A DNA stretch of 64,000 nt from Fulvimarina uroteuthidis (GTDB lineage Bacteria > Pseudomonadota > Alphaproteobacteria > Rhizobiales > Rhizobiaceae), in NCBI RefSeq assembly GCF_034321785.1, contig NZ_JAXLPB010000005.1:124001-188000 (forward strand), read 5' to 3'. Position numbers and translations under genes: made by a program. The stretch's first letter is position 1, and every line of letters starts with the position of its first letter. The notes below the pieces were generated by a model. That model did no database searches. It was not told the origin of the DNA and saw only the letters and a list, made by a program, of their open reading frames with translations. Below are positions 53,800-62,536 of this stretch, one piece after another.

Positions 53800-54849
53800 T
53801 CACGCAAGGTAGCGAGCGGCATTCGCCTCGTGGAACCGGTCGTAAAGCGTCAGCAACACCTGCTTGCGGTCGAGATTGTAGGCGCCGGCCTCGGCGATTC
53901 GGGCTTTCTCGCTCTGCCACAGGGCGGACAGGTCGGACGCATCGCCGAGCGCGCCGGCCTTGAGCGCGGCTTCGCTTGCGCGCGCGATCGTCGCGGTCAC
54001 CGATTCGATCGCCAGATCGTAGGCGGCCTCGCGGCCCCGAAGGGACAGCTGGTCCGCGATCGCGCCGAACCCGTTCCAGTCGGGACGCTCGGCCTGCAGC
54101 AGGGGCTGAAGCGTCCTGAGGATCTCCACGCCGCCATATTCGGCGATCTGCAATCCGCGACGAACCGATCCCTCGGCGGCCTCGATGAGGAGATCGGAAT
54201 GATCGGCCGGGGCACCCGGTCCGGTCGCGCGGATCGCGCGGGCGAGATCGTCCTTGGCGAGCGAATTGAACCGCAGGAAACGGCAGCGCGAGCGGATGGT
54301 CGGGAGAAGCCGGCCCGGCATGTGGTTCACGATGAAGAAGACGGCCCGTTGCGGAGGCTCTTCCAGCATCTTCAGCAAGGCGTTCGCGGCGCTGCGGTTC
54401 ATGTCGTCGGCCGGATCGATGATCGCGATTCGGAAACTGTTCCGCGCCCCGGTGGCGTGAAAGAAGCGGGCGAGCCGCCGCACTTCATCCACGGTGATCT
54501 GGCTGCGAAAGCCGGTGCCGCGCTCCTGCGCCGCACGGCTGATATGGATGAGCCCGGGATGCGCGTCCGTGGCAAGCTGGCGAAAGACGGAGCCGCCTTC
54601 GTCGAACGCGACGCCCTTTGCGGTCACGTCCGCCTCCGCGCCGAGGAGCAGTCGCGAGAACGCAAACGCCGCCGTCGCCTTCCCGACGCCGCGCGGGCCC
54701 TGCAGCAACCACGCATGATGCATCCGCTCGCCTTCGAAGGCCGTTCGGAATTCCGCGAACGCTTCATTATGGCCGATCAGACGCGACTGGGCCTTCGGCG
54801 GCGAAACCCCCTCCAGATCGTCGTGCTCGGCCTGCGTCGCGATCTCCAT
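53800..54849 (-). CDS. holB: DNA polymerase III delta' subunit
   Basis: Clamp-loader subunit delta', 349 aa. The AAA+ core opens with LIGHNEAFAEF and has the altered P-loop GPRGVGKATAA, in which the usual Ser/Thr after Lys is Ala, as expected for a subunit with weak or no ATP hydrolysis. AANALLKMLEEPP near residue 150 is the family signature and IRSRC the sensor-1/SRC motif. The zinc-module cysteines of the enterobacterial protein are missing, a feature I recall from alphaproteobacteria. The ATG is 5 bases after the tmk stop, so the pair is one operon. Confidence 0.95.
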   Translation of the reverse strand: MEIATQAEHDDLEGVSPPKAQSRLIGHNEAFAEFRTAFEGERMHHAWLLQGPRGVGKATAAFAFSRLLLGAEADVTAKGVAFDEGGSVFRQLATDAHPGLIHISRAAQERGTGFRSQITVDEVRRLARFFHATGARNSFRIAIIDPADDMNRSAANALLKMLEEPPQRAVFFIVNHMPGRLLPTIRSRCRFLRFNSLAKDDLARAIRATGPGAPADHSDLLIEAAEGSVRRGLQIAEYGGVEILRTLQPLLQAERPDWNGFGAIADQLSLRGREAAYDLAIESVTATIARASEAALKAGALGDASDLSALWQSEKARIAEAGAYNLDRKQVLLTLYDRFHEANAARYLA

Positions 54850-54854
54850 GGCGC

Positions 54855-55517
54855 TCAGGGCATCGCTTCGCTTGCATCGGCAAGCGAAAGCCCGAGCCGG
54901 TCCTCGACCGCCGCCAGAATGTCGGCAGCGATCTCGTCCTCGTCGCCGCGCCCGTCGATGACGACGCAGCGCTCCGGCTCGGCGTTTGCGATCGACAGGA
55001 ACAGCGCGCGCCGGCTTTCGTGGACGCTCAGCTCGTCGGCTTCGAACCGATCGGCCACGGCGTCCTGTCGGCGGGCGCGGGCGCGCTCGAAACCGATCTC
55101 CGCCGGAACGTCGAGAATGATGGTGAGGTCCGGAAACGCGCCGTCGAGGGTCGCATCTTCGAGCCGGTCGAGAAAGCGTTCGTCGCTCTCGCTGGCTGCC
55201 ACCTGATAGACGCGCGTCGAATCGTGGAAGCGATCGCAGATGACGGTCGCGCCCCGCGCCAGGGCCGGACGAATCACCAAAGCCAGATGATCGGCCCTCG
55301 CTGCCGCGAACAAGACCGCTTCCATGGTTGCGCCGAGCGCCCTCGCCGCCCCCGACAGCACCACGTGGCGAACCGCGTCCGCGCCCGGCGTGCCGCCGGG
55401 CTCGCGGGTGGTCACCACCTCGATGCCGCTTCTGGCAAGTGCGTCCGCCAGCCGCCGAACCTGCGTGGTCTTGCCGCTTCCGTCGCCGCCTTCGAATGTG
55501 ATGAACTGTCCGGCCAC
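54855..55517 (-). CDS. tmk: Thymidylate kinase
   Basis: Phosphorylates dTMP to dTDP; 220 aa. The P-loop FEGGDGSGKTTQ is at residues 8-19, TREPGG at 37-42 binds the nucleotide, the DR(F/Y) motif is CDRFHDST near residue 94, and the lid helix carries ERARARRQD. The sequence is a standard bacterial enzyme. It is followed by holB after 5 bases and preceded by the carboxypeptidase-like gene, the same order as in many alphaproteobacteria. Confidence 0.97.
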   Translation of the reverse strand: MAGQFITFEGGDGSGKTTQVRRLADALARSGIEVVTTREPGGTPGADAVRHVVLSGAARALGATMEAVLFAAARADHLALVIRPALARGATVICDRFHDSTRVYQVAASESDERFLDRLEDATLDGAFPDLTIILDVPAEIGFERARARRQDAVADRFEADELSVHESRRALFLSIANAEPERCVVIDGRGDEDEIAADILAAVEDRLGLSLADASEAMP

Positions 55518-55555
55518 GAAAACTCCAACCTGTCGCCCGAAGCCGGGCCCTTCGT

Positions 55556-56755
55556 TCAGAATGAACGGGTCCAGCCGAATGCCAATTCCTCGAGCGCGCC
55601 GCGCGCCCGCTCCGGGAAGCTCCCGACGGCCGCCGAAGCGTTCGCGAATACGTTCTGGCTATAGACAGTTTCGCCGGAAACTTGAACATCGACGACGCCG
55701 ATCAGATCACCGTTCGCGACCGGCGCGATGACGGGCCCCTCGAAGCGGACTTCTGCCGTGACGTCGGCAAGGGCATCCTCGGGCAGAAGGATCGTGATCG
55801 GCCCGTCGATGCGCACCGGAACGGTCTCGACGACCCCGTTGAAGACCGGGACCCGGCCGACGATCGCGCCGGCCTCGAGCACGTTGGCCGAGACCAGATC
55901 GTCGAACCCGAAATTCAGCAGCCGTTCCGCCTCGCTCGCCCGCTCGGCGGGCGTCGCAAGGCCGGACAGCGCCAACAGGAACGTCCTGCCGCCCTTGGAA
56001 GCTGCGCCCATCAATGCGTATCCGCTCTTCTCCGAAAAGCCGGTTCCGACGCCCTCCCCGCCGAGATCGGCGGACAGGACCGGATTGCGGTTTCGCTGGA
56101 AGATCTTGTTCCATTCGAAGGCCGGCTCGGAGAAGATTGCGTAGAGTTCGGGATGTTCGGCGCGCAGATGGCGCGTCAGCGTGACGAGATCGCGCGCGCT
56201 GGTGTGTTGCACACCGTTTGCGACCGGAAGTCCGGTGGGATTGGCGTATTGCGTGTTTTCCAGACCCAGCTCGCTCGCCCGTGCATTCATCCGCTCGGTG
56301 AAGGCGTCTTCCGAGCCGGCGAGCCCTTCGGCAAGGATGATCGCGCCGTCGTTGGCGCCCTGGACGATGGTGCCGCGGATGAGATCTGCGACGGGCACGC
56401 TCGATCCGATGGCCGCGAACATGGTCGCGGCGCCCGACGGTGCGCCGCCCGTGCGCCAGGCATGTTCGCTGACGGGAAATTCGGTCGCCAGAGTGATGTC
56501 GCCCGCCTTCAGCGCCTCGAACACGACTTCCATCGTCATCAGCTTGGCGAGGGATGCGGGCTCGAACGTCTGATCGGCATTCTTGTCGAGAATGACCGTG
56601 CCGGTCTGGTCCTCGACGAGAAGCGCCCGCGGCGCGGCGGTCTCGAGACCATATCCGCTTCGCGCGCCCTCCTGCGCGCAGACAGCGGTCGGCGCGGCGA
56701 ACGCCAACAGGCAGCAGAGGGAAAGGGACAGGCGGAAAGGCGAAGACAGTGACAT
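55556..56755 (-). CDS. D-alanyl-D-alanine carboxypeptidase homologue with altered motifs
   Basis: Penicillin-binding protein of the DacA/DacF (S11) family, 399 aa, exported by a signal peptide (residues 1-27, VCA-QE). The first catalytic motif S68-x-x-K71 (EPASLAKLMT) is intact. The second motif, normally SxN, reads G133-A-N135 (VQGANDG); the third, normally KTG, reads G237-T-G239 (GVGTGFSEKSG). A C-terminal beta-sandwich domain (about 285-380) follows, as in PBP5-type enzymes. Losing both the SxN serine and the KTG lysine argues for weakened or changed activity, perhaps a peptidoglycan-binding or regulatory role; this is inference. ATG at 56755 is chosen for the signal peptide. It precedes tmk by 38 bases. 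Confidence 0.9.
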   Translation of the reverse strand: MSLSSPFRLSLSLCCLLAFAAPTAVCAQEGARSGYGLETAAPRALLVEDQTGTVILDKNADQTFEPASLAKLMTMEVVFEALKAGDITLATEFPVSEHAWRTGGAPSGAATMFAAIGSSVPVADLIRGTIVQGANDGAIILAEGLAGSEDAFTERMNARASELGLENTQYANPTGLPVANGVQHTSARDLVTLTRHLRAEHPELYAIFSEPAFEWNKIFQRNRNPVLSADLGGEGVGTGFSEKSGYALMGAASKGGRTFLLALSGLATPAERASEAERLLNFGFDDLVSANVLEAGAIVGRVPVFNGVVETVPVRIDGPITILLPEDALADVTAEVRFEGPVIAPVANGDLIGVVDVQVSGETVYSQNVFANASAAVGSFPERARGALEELAFGWTRSF

Positions 56756-56888
56756 GATGGGCGTGCGACCGGAACGTTCGATAGGATTGCCGTTGGTCCA
56801 CCCTAATGCCATCTGTCGCCTCGCGAAAGCGGTGCGACGCCGGATCGGCGCAAACATCTCGCAGCCGACGGCGCCGGCATGGCTGGTC

Positions 56889-57980
56889 TCAGTCGCGAAC
56901 GGGGAACGCGTCGGTGAAGCCGGCCGACCAGAGCTTCTGCAGAAGCCTGTCCTTGTCGACGTTCGGCGCCGCGGTCACGGTTGCCGACACGAGGCCTGGA
57001 CGGCCGGTATCCTCGGCGCGGGCGCTGGTGCCGACGCCGATCACCTTGCCGACCGTCGCCATGAGCGCGCGGTCGATCGTGCCGAGATGGATTTTCTCCG
57101 TGCGGGGTCCGGAGGCCGTTCCAAGCGCTTTGAGCGCCTGCGTGGCTCCCGACGCGTTCGCTTCCGACCTGAAGGAGCTCAGCGTGTCGATCAGGTCTCC
57201 GGTTCGCGAGGGCTGGTTCTGGAAAAGCTCCCGCATCGGTCGAACGCCCGGCACCGGAGCCGCGTCAAGCGCGCTGTAGGCCGAAGCGCCGACGGGCGGG
57301 CTTTCCTGCAATTGGGAGGATGCGACCATCATGTCCTGCGGCTGGCCGCCACCGTCCGAGTAGCTTGCCATCAGCATGCGGGTATCGTCGCCCTCGACCG
57401 GTGCCCGGCCGATATATTCGACCCTGACGTTCGCGACGCCCTTGTGCTTGAAATCGAGAAGTTCGGCGGCCTTCTGCGACAGATCGATCTCGCGGCCATG
57501 GGCATAGGGCCCCCGGTCGTTGATGCGGACCTTGACCTTGCGGCCGTTGTCGAGGTTCGTCACCATCGCGTAGGACGGCAAGGGGAATGTCTTGTGCGCG
57601 GCCGAGAGGTGCCGCATGTCGTAGGTTTCGCCGTTTGCGGTCAGCCGGCCATGGAAGTTCGGGCCGTACCAGGATGCCGTGCCCGTCCCCACATAGCCGG
57701 GTTCGTCCTTGGGATAGTACCACTTGCCCTTGATCTTGTAAGGCTTCCCGACCATCGCCCGGCCGCCGCCCTTCTCGATGTTGCGCGCGGTCCGTTCGGC
57801 AACCCGGGGAGATGCCGGCACGCCATAGGTCTTTTCGTCGAATTTCACCGATGAGGTGACGTCGTCCAATCCGACGGCCGAGCCCTTGTCCTGACATCCG
57901 CCAAGGGTGATGCCCACTCCGATGAGGGATGCGAACAACACCGGGCGTCCAAACGCCGTCGACCCGTCGAAAATTGTCAA
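56889..57980 (-). CDS. rlpA: Septal ring lytic transglycosylase RlpA
   Basis: RlpA-type lipoprotein, 363 aa, that in other bacteria cleaves naked glycan strands at the division site. A lipobox LGGC with C29 ends a hydrophobic leader, and the double-psi beta-barrel (about residues 95-190) contains GTASWYGPNFHGRLTANGE, with catalytic-type D and H in VRINDRGPYAHGREIDLS. The C-terminal half is long and mostly unstructured, ending in a possible degenerate SPOR-like segment. TTG at 57980 is preferred because AAGGGGGA stands about 8 bases upstream and gives a lipobox at residue 26-29; ATG at 58079 would put 33 odd residues first. It heads the series rlpA-dacF-tmk-holB-metG. Confidence 0.9.
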   Translation of the reverse strand: MTIFDGSTAFGRPVLFASLIGVGITLGGCQDKGSAVGLDDVTSSVKFDEKTYGVPASPRVAERTARNIEKGGGRAMVGKPYKIKGKWYYPKDEPGYVGTGTASWYGPNFHGRLTANGETYDMRHLSAAHKTFPLPSYAMVTNLDNGRKVKVRINDRGPYAHGREIDLSQKAAELLDFKHKGVANVRVEYIGRAPVEGDDTRMLMASYSDGGGQPQDMMVASSQLQESPPVGASAYSALDAAPVPGVRPMRELFQNQPSRTGDLIDTLSSFRSEANASGATQALKALGTASGPRTEKIHLGTIDRALMATVGKVIGVGTSARAEDTGRPGLVSATVTAAPNVDKDRLLQKLWSAGFTDAFPVRD

Positions 57981-58730
57981 GCCATTTCCCCCTTGAGCAT
58001 TTTCCGGCTGCGCGGATGAGGACGATCCCCATCGTCCGGCCATCCCGCTGCCCGATTGTCTAACAAGGCGGATGAACATGGATCAAGCGGCGAAATTGCG
58101 TTCGAGGCTTCGCGAAGCTTGCCGCGTCATGTCTGAAGCCGGCCGAATGCCGCAAAATGGGCGTGGCGGACCCGTTGCAGTTCGGTGGACGATCGACCTC
58201 TCACGCCTCGCCGAAGTTCGCCGCCACGGCGGATGGCCGAGGCGTATAAGGCTTCCCTTTTCAAGCGCTTGCGCGGACCGCATCGCGAGATCCCCCGCCG
58301 TTTAGCGAGACGTCCCCTGGCCCATGCGCGGCGGTCGCGCGGCATGATCGGCAACGAAGATGAAGAAAGTTTCAAGGATAAATGCTTTTTGCCGTTCGCA
58401 CCTGACATGTGCCGCCTGCGCAACGGGCGAATCGACCGCCAACGACCTTGAACGGCGTGACGTCGCGCACGGCGCGAACGGTCGATGGCGATCCGCGATC
58501 GGGCGGCCGGAACGCTTTGGGAGCGCCATGGTCCAGCCCGGACAATCCGTCAGACATCCGTGGAGTTCGCCATCAAGCGGTTGCTTGCGGACCGGTTGTT
58601 CGGCTACCGTTCCGTTCGATGGCGAGAAGTCTGGGAGGACGGCCATCGGGCAATCTTACGATTGCCGTCGGCAGGCATAGCCTGATCGATCTGGAAATGG
58701 GGCCGAGAGCCCTTCGGGAGGAGTATTTCG
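57981..58730. other. 750-base intergenic region upstream of the TRAP operon
   Basis: No gene is convincing on either strand: open frames of 60-115 codons are Arg/Pro rich. The region separates divergent rlpA and dctP and should hold both promoters. On the minus strand TTGATC and TTAGAC 17 bases apart (about 58083-58055) are a weak candidate for rlpA. Two dyads stand out: GCTTCGCGAAGC at 58107-58118 and the operator-like repeat at 58649-58666. No regulator gene for the TRAP operon is present here. Confidence 0.5.
58649..58666. promoter_or_regulatory. Inverted repeat upstream of dctP
   Basis: GGCAATC (58649-58655) and GATTGCC (58660-58666) form a perfect 7-base inverted repeat with a TTAC centre, 65-82 bases before the dctP start. 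Its size suits a dimeric repressor such as a GntR- or LacI-family sugar-acid regulator; it could also fold as a small hairpin. Confidence 0.4.
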
Positions 58731-59795
58731 ATGAGGATCCGTCATCTGACCGCAGCGGCTGCGCTTGCAGCCTCGACCTGCCTTGCAGGAACAGCGTTCG
58801 CGCAGTCCACCAATCTTCGCATTCAGACCCATTACGCTCCGGAGACGCCCTCGGGGCAGCTCGCGCAGGAGTTCTTCGACAAGGTGGAGGCCATGTCGAA
58901 CGGCGAGATCACGATCGAGCCGTTCTTCTCCTCCGCCGTCGTTCCGACCGTCGAAACCTTCGACGCGGCCGCGACGGGCATCGTCGATTGCGACATGACG
59001 GGCGGCGCCTACCAGACCGGCAAGAATCCGGCCTTCCAGTTCGTCGGCGACATCATGGGCGGTTACGACACGCCCTATCAGCAGCTGTCCTGGCTCTATT
59101 ATGGCGGCGGCCTCGAAGAGGCGCAGAAGCTCTACAACGAATTCGACATGCAGCTCATCGGCTGGTGGATCTACGGCCAGGAATCCATGTCCTCGTCGAA
59201 GCCGCTCGCAGGCCCCGAGGACCTCAAGAACTGGAAGTTCCGTTCGCCTCCGGGCATGGAGACCAAGATCTTCGAGAAGCTGGGTGCAAGCCCGATCGTC
59301 ATGGACTTCACCGAGATCTTCACGGCGCTCGAGTCCGGCATCATCGACGGCGCGGACGCATCGGGCCTCGCCAACAATGTGGGTCTCGGCTTCTACGATA
59401 TCGTGGAGCACGCGACCTATCCCGGCTTCCACTCGATGCCGTCGGATCATCTGGCCTGCAACAAGTCCGTCTATGACGCCATGCCGGACCATCACAAGGC
59501 GATCCTGAACACCGCGATGGAGTCCCTCGCGCTGCGCACCGCCCTCACCTTCGAGCAGAAGAACGCGCAGGCCGCGTCCGATCTTCGGGCCAAGGGCGTC
59601 ACCCTCTACGACTGGTCGCCGGAGGACCGGCAGGTGTTCCGCGACGCGGCGCAGGCAACCTGGCCGGAATTCGCCACGTCCCCCGAAGCCGAGGCCCTCG
59701 TCGAAAGCCATCTGGCCTACCTGACGCAGCTCGGTCTCGTGAAGGACGCTGCCGCGTCGGATGCCGCAGCCCCGGCGAGCGAAAGCGCGAACTAG
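58731..59795 (+). CDS. dctP: TRAP transporter substrate-binding protein
   Basis: Periplasmic solute receptor (DctP family, TakP-like in pattern), 354 aa. Signal peptide residues 1-25 (AFA-QS cleavage), then the two-lobed binding fold; WKFRSPPGM near residue 168 contains the conserved arginine that typically clamps the carboxylate of an organic acid, and FTEIFTALESGIIDGAD is the usual hinge helix. It delivers substrate to DctQ-DctM using a sodium gradient. GGAGGAG precedes the ATG by about 8 bases. The adjoining UxaA-type gene suggests a sugar-acid substrate. The last 15 residues are Ala/Ser rich. Confidence 0.93.
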   Translation: MRIRHLTAAAALAASTCLAGTAFAQSTNLRIQTHYAPETPSGQLAQEFFDKVEAMSNGEITIEPFFSSAVVPTVETFDAAATGIVDCDMTGGAYQTGKNPAFQFVGDIMGGYDTPYQQLSWLYYGGGLEEAQKLYNEFDMQLIGWWIYGQESMSSSKPLAGPEDLKNWKFRSPPGMETKIFEKLGASPIVMDFTEIFTALESGIIDGADASGLANNVGLGFYDIVEHATYPGFHSMPSDHLACNKSVYDAMPDHHKAILNTAMESLALRTALTFEQKNAQAASDLRAKGVTLYDWSPEDRQVFRDAAQATWPEFATSPEAEALVESHLAYLTQLGLVKDAAASDAAAPASESAN

Positions 59796-59881
59796 CCGCC
59801 ACGCCATGGTCGGCCGGACCGGGCCCGTCTGGAGCCCGTCCGGCCGACCACCTTGTTCCACATTTTATCGGGAGCGATCCG

Positions 59882-60742
59882 ATGGTCGAGCACGAGCCGA
59901 CTGGTCCGGTCGATCGGCTGAGCTTCACGTTCAGCCGCGTCACCATGTGGGGGCCGGCGTTCATCGTCTGCATCATGTTCTACGAAGTCGTGATGCGGTA
60001 CATGTTCCAGGCTCCGACCCTTTGGGTCAACGAGTTGAGCCTGTGGGCGGCCGGTGCGGTCTACGTGACCGCGGGGCTGTACTCCATGCAGCAGCGAAGC
60101 CATATCCGCATCTTCGTGCTCTACGACATGGCGCCGCTCTGGCTTCGCCGGATCTTCGATGTCATTTCGACGCTGTGCGTCGCGATCTTCTTCATCGCGG
60201 TTCTGTGGGGGGCGTTCGGCGAAGCTCTCGCCAAGTTCTGGCGCTGGGAGGCGTTCGGGACCGCATGGGATCCGCCCCTTCCGGCAACGATAAAGCCGCT
60301 CGTCCTGATCACGCTCTTCCTCGTTTCGCTTCAGGCCTTCTCGAACCTAATCCGCGACTGGCCGGCCTCTCCGGCCGTTCGCAAGACCTTCGACGTCGTC
60401 TGCGGGATCCTGATCATCGGCCTCTGCCTTGCCGCCCTGCCGTTCGTGCTCGATGTGGCCGGCGAGGGCTCGAGCGTCCCGATGGTCTGGCGCATCGTCC
60501 TGTGCGCGCTCCTGGTGATTTCCGTCGTCCTGTGCCTCGTCGGCCTGGTGCGTGACTTCAACACGACGCCCGAACCGATCGTCGAGGAATACGATCCGCT
60601 CGAGGATCTCGGTCTTGCCGACGCGCGGAACGACGCGCCCGGCGAGGTTCTCGCAGGCAGGCCGCCGCCGGTCGACGAGGCCGCCGGGGGTGTCGATCCC
60701 ATGCGCGATCCACGACCAAGCGAGCGGTCCGTCAAGCAATAG
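59882..60742 (+). CDS. dctQ: TRAP transporter small permease, extended form
   Basis: Small membrane subunit that couples the receptor to the large permease. The first four hydrophobic segments (about 22-42, 48-68, 90-115 and 137-160) match the DctQ fold, with FYEVVMRYMFQAPTLWVNEL as the recognisable first helix and loop. The protein is 286 aa, well beyond the usual 160-200: two further hydrophobic segments (about 167-195 and 200-225) and a 60-residue acidic, proline-rich cytoplasmic tail follow. It stands between dctP (86 bases) and dctM (121 bases). Confidence 0.88.
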   Translation: MVEHEPTGPVDRLSFTFSRVTMWGPAFIVCIMFYEVVMRYMFQAPTLWVNELSLWAAGAVYVTAGLYSMQQRSHIRIFVLYDMAPLWLRRIFDVISTLCVAIFFIAVLWGAFGEALAKFWRWEAFGTAWDPPLPATIKPLVLITLFLVSLQAFSNLIRDWPASPAVRKTFDVVCGILIIGLCLAALPFVLDVAGEGSSVPMVWRIVLCALLVISVVLCLVGLVRDFNTTPEPIVEEYDPLEDLGLADARNDAPGEVLAGRPPPVDEAAGGVDPMRDPRPSERSVKQ

Positions 60743-60863
60743 GGCCGGCGGCGTCACGAGGCCGGTTTCATCAGGATAGGACGCGTCGAGACGCGTCGCT
60801 GCAGATCGTTCCGGGGCAGATCGTTCCGCGAACGCGGGCGGACCAATTGGGGGACTTCATACC

Positions 60864-62504
60864 ATGGATATCGGCACGATCTCGATGATCCTGCTCGTCG
60901 GCATGCTGGTGCTTCTGGCGATCGGCATGCCGCTGGGCTTTGCGTCCGGCTTTCTCGCGGTCGTTGTCATGGTTCTCAAGTTCGAGCCGACGCTGATCAC
61001 CGATCCGTTCGTCCACGGCATCGATTTCGCCAGCTACGGCTTCGGCGAAGGCATCCTCACCCGATCGTTCGGCTCGGGTCCGCTGAACGTGCTCGCCCAG
61101 CGATTATACGGCATCACGACCAATTACGTCCTGATCTCCGTCCCCCTCTTCATCTTCATGGCGGTGCTTCTTGAGCGGTCCGGCATCGCCAAGGACATGT
61201 ATTCGTCCCTCTCGATCTGGATGAACCGGACCCGCGGCGGCATCGCCGTCGTCACCGCGCTGATGGCGATCGTCATGGCCGCCATGAGCGGCATCATCGG
61301 CGGCGAGGTCGTGCTCCTCGGCCTCATCGCCCTGCCCCAGATGCTGCGGCTCGGCTACGATCAGAATCTTGCGATCGGCACGATCTGCGCGTCCGGCTCG
61401 CTCGGGACGATGATTCCGCCCTCGATCGTCCTCATCTTCTACGGTCTGATCACCGAAACCTCGATCCAGGCCCTGTTCCAGGCAGCCTTCCTGCCAGGCT
61501 TCATGCTCGCGCTCTGCTACATCATCTACATTCTCGTCCGCACGCGCATCAATCCGAGCCTCGCCCCGCTCCCGGAACCCTCGCCCGACGACATGGACGG
61601 GCGCGAGAAGAAGCTTTACGGCGGCACGCTCCTCGCCGAGATCATCGGCGTCTTCGCCGCCATCGTCATCGTGCGCAACCTGCTGATCCAGTTCGCCGGC
61701 TGGGGCGACGACGATTCATGGTTCCGCGACCCCGGAACCCTCTACTGGGCCGTTCCGCTGGCGCTCGCCTGCCTCGGCTGGATCGTCCTCGGCGCCGGCG
61801 CCGAGGTCGCGCGCGAATCCTGGAAGCGCGGCAAGGGCATGGTGCAGCCTCTCCTGATCGTGCTCGTCGTGCTCGGCTCGATCTATGGCGGCATCACCGG
61901 CATCACCGAAGCGGCAGCCATGGGCTCGATCGCGGTGCTCGCGCTCATCTGCCTGCGACGCGAATTCTCGTTCAATCTCCTGCGCGAAGCGTCCATGCGT
62001 ACGTTCAAGTCGACCGGCACGATCATCTGGGTGACCTTCGGCGCGACCGCGCTGGCGGGGGCCTACACCATTGCCGGCGGGCCGACCTATGTCGCCAATC
62101 TCATCATCGGCTACGAGCTGCCGACCATGGGCGTGCTCCTCGTCATGATGATTATCTTCCTGTTCCTGGGTGCCTTCATGGACTGGACGGGCATCGTGCT
62201 TCTCGTCATGCCGGTGTTTCTCCCGATCGTTCTCAAGCTGCCGATCAACGAGCTCGGCATGTTCGGCGAGCTGGAATCGGCGACGCTGGTGAAGGTCTGG
62301 TTCGGCATCCTGTTCTGCGTGAACATGCAGGTGAGCTTCCTCTCGCCCCCGTTCGGGCCGGCCGCCTTCTATCTGAAGTCCGTCGCGCCGCCGCACATCA
62401 CGCTGCCCGCAATCTTCAAGAGCTTCCTGCCGTTCATCTGCATGCAGCTGCTGATCCTTGCCGTCATCTTCCTCTTCCCGCCGATCACGACGGTGTTCCT
62501 GTAG
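60864..62504 (+). CDS. dctM: TRAP transporter large permease, extended form
   Basis: Large permease that carries the substrate with sodium; elevator-type fold, 546 aa against about 425 in the classic DctM. The opening has IGMPLGFASGFLAVVV, and the conserved re-entrant regions are seen in SGIIGGEVVLLGLIALPQML, SGSLGTMIPPSI and FLGAFMDWTGIVLLVMP. The extra length lies partly in a loop after residue 60 and partly in an insertion at about 225-330 with two more hydrophobic segments. Larger forms occur with TakP-type receptors, so this is a known variation in kind. The UxaA-type gene follows after 32 bases. Confidence 0.92.
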   Translation: MDIGTISMILLVGMLVLLAIGMPLGFASGFLAVVVMVLKFEPTLITDPFVHGIDFASYGFGEGILTRSFGSGPLNVLAQRLYGITTNYVLISVPLFIFMAVLLERSGIAKDMYSSLSIWMNRTRGGIAVVTALMAIVMAAMSGIIGGEVVLLGLIALPQMLRLGYDQNLAIGTICASGSLGTMIPPSIVLIFYGLITETSIQALFQAAFLPGFMLALCYIIYILVRTRINPSLAPLPEPSPDDMDGREKKLYGGTLLAEIIGVFAAIVIVRNLLIQFAGWGDDDSWFRDPGTLYWAVPLALACLGWIVLGAGAEVARESWKRGKGMVQPLLIVLVVLGSIYGGITGITEAAAMGSIAVLALICLRREFSFNLLREASMRTFKSTGTIIWVTFGATALAGAYTIAGGPTYVANLIIGYELPTMGVLLVMMIIFLFLGAFMDWTGIVLLVMPVFLPIVLKLPINELGMFGELESATLVKVWFGILFCVNMQVSFLSPPFGPAAFYLKSVAPPHITLPAIFKSFLPFICMQLLILAVIFLFPPITTVFL

Positions 62505-62536
62505 TCGCCCGGCAATTGTGGTGTAGAAGGCCTCTC

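Noticed and set aside
54600..54740. Altered P-loop and lost zinc cysteines of HolB as decay
   Set aside because: Delta' subunits normally do not need full ATPase activity and alphaproteobacterial members often lack the zinc module, so this is family variation.
58107..58118. 12-base palindrome GCTTCGCGAAGC near the rlpA start region as an operator
   Set aside because: Short GC-rich palindromes of this length are expected by chance in this DNA, and its place relative to rlpA is not informative.
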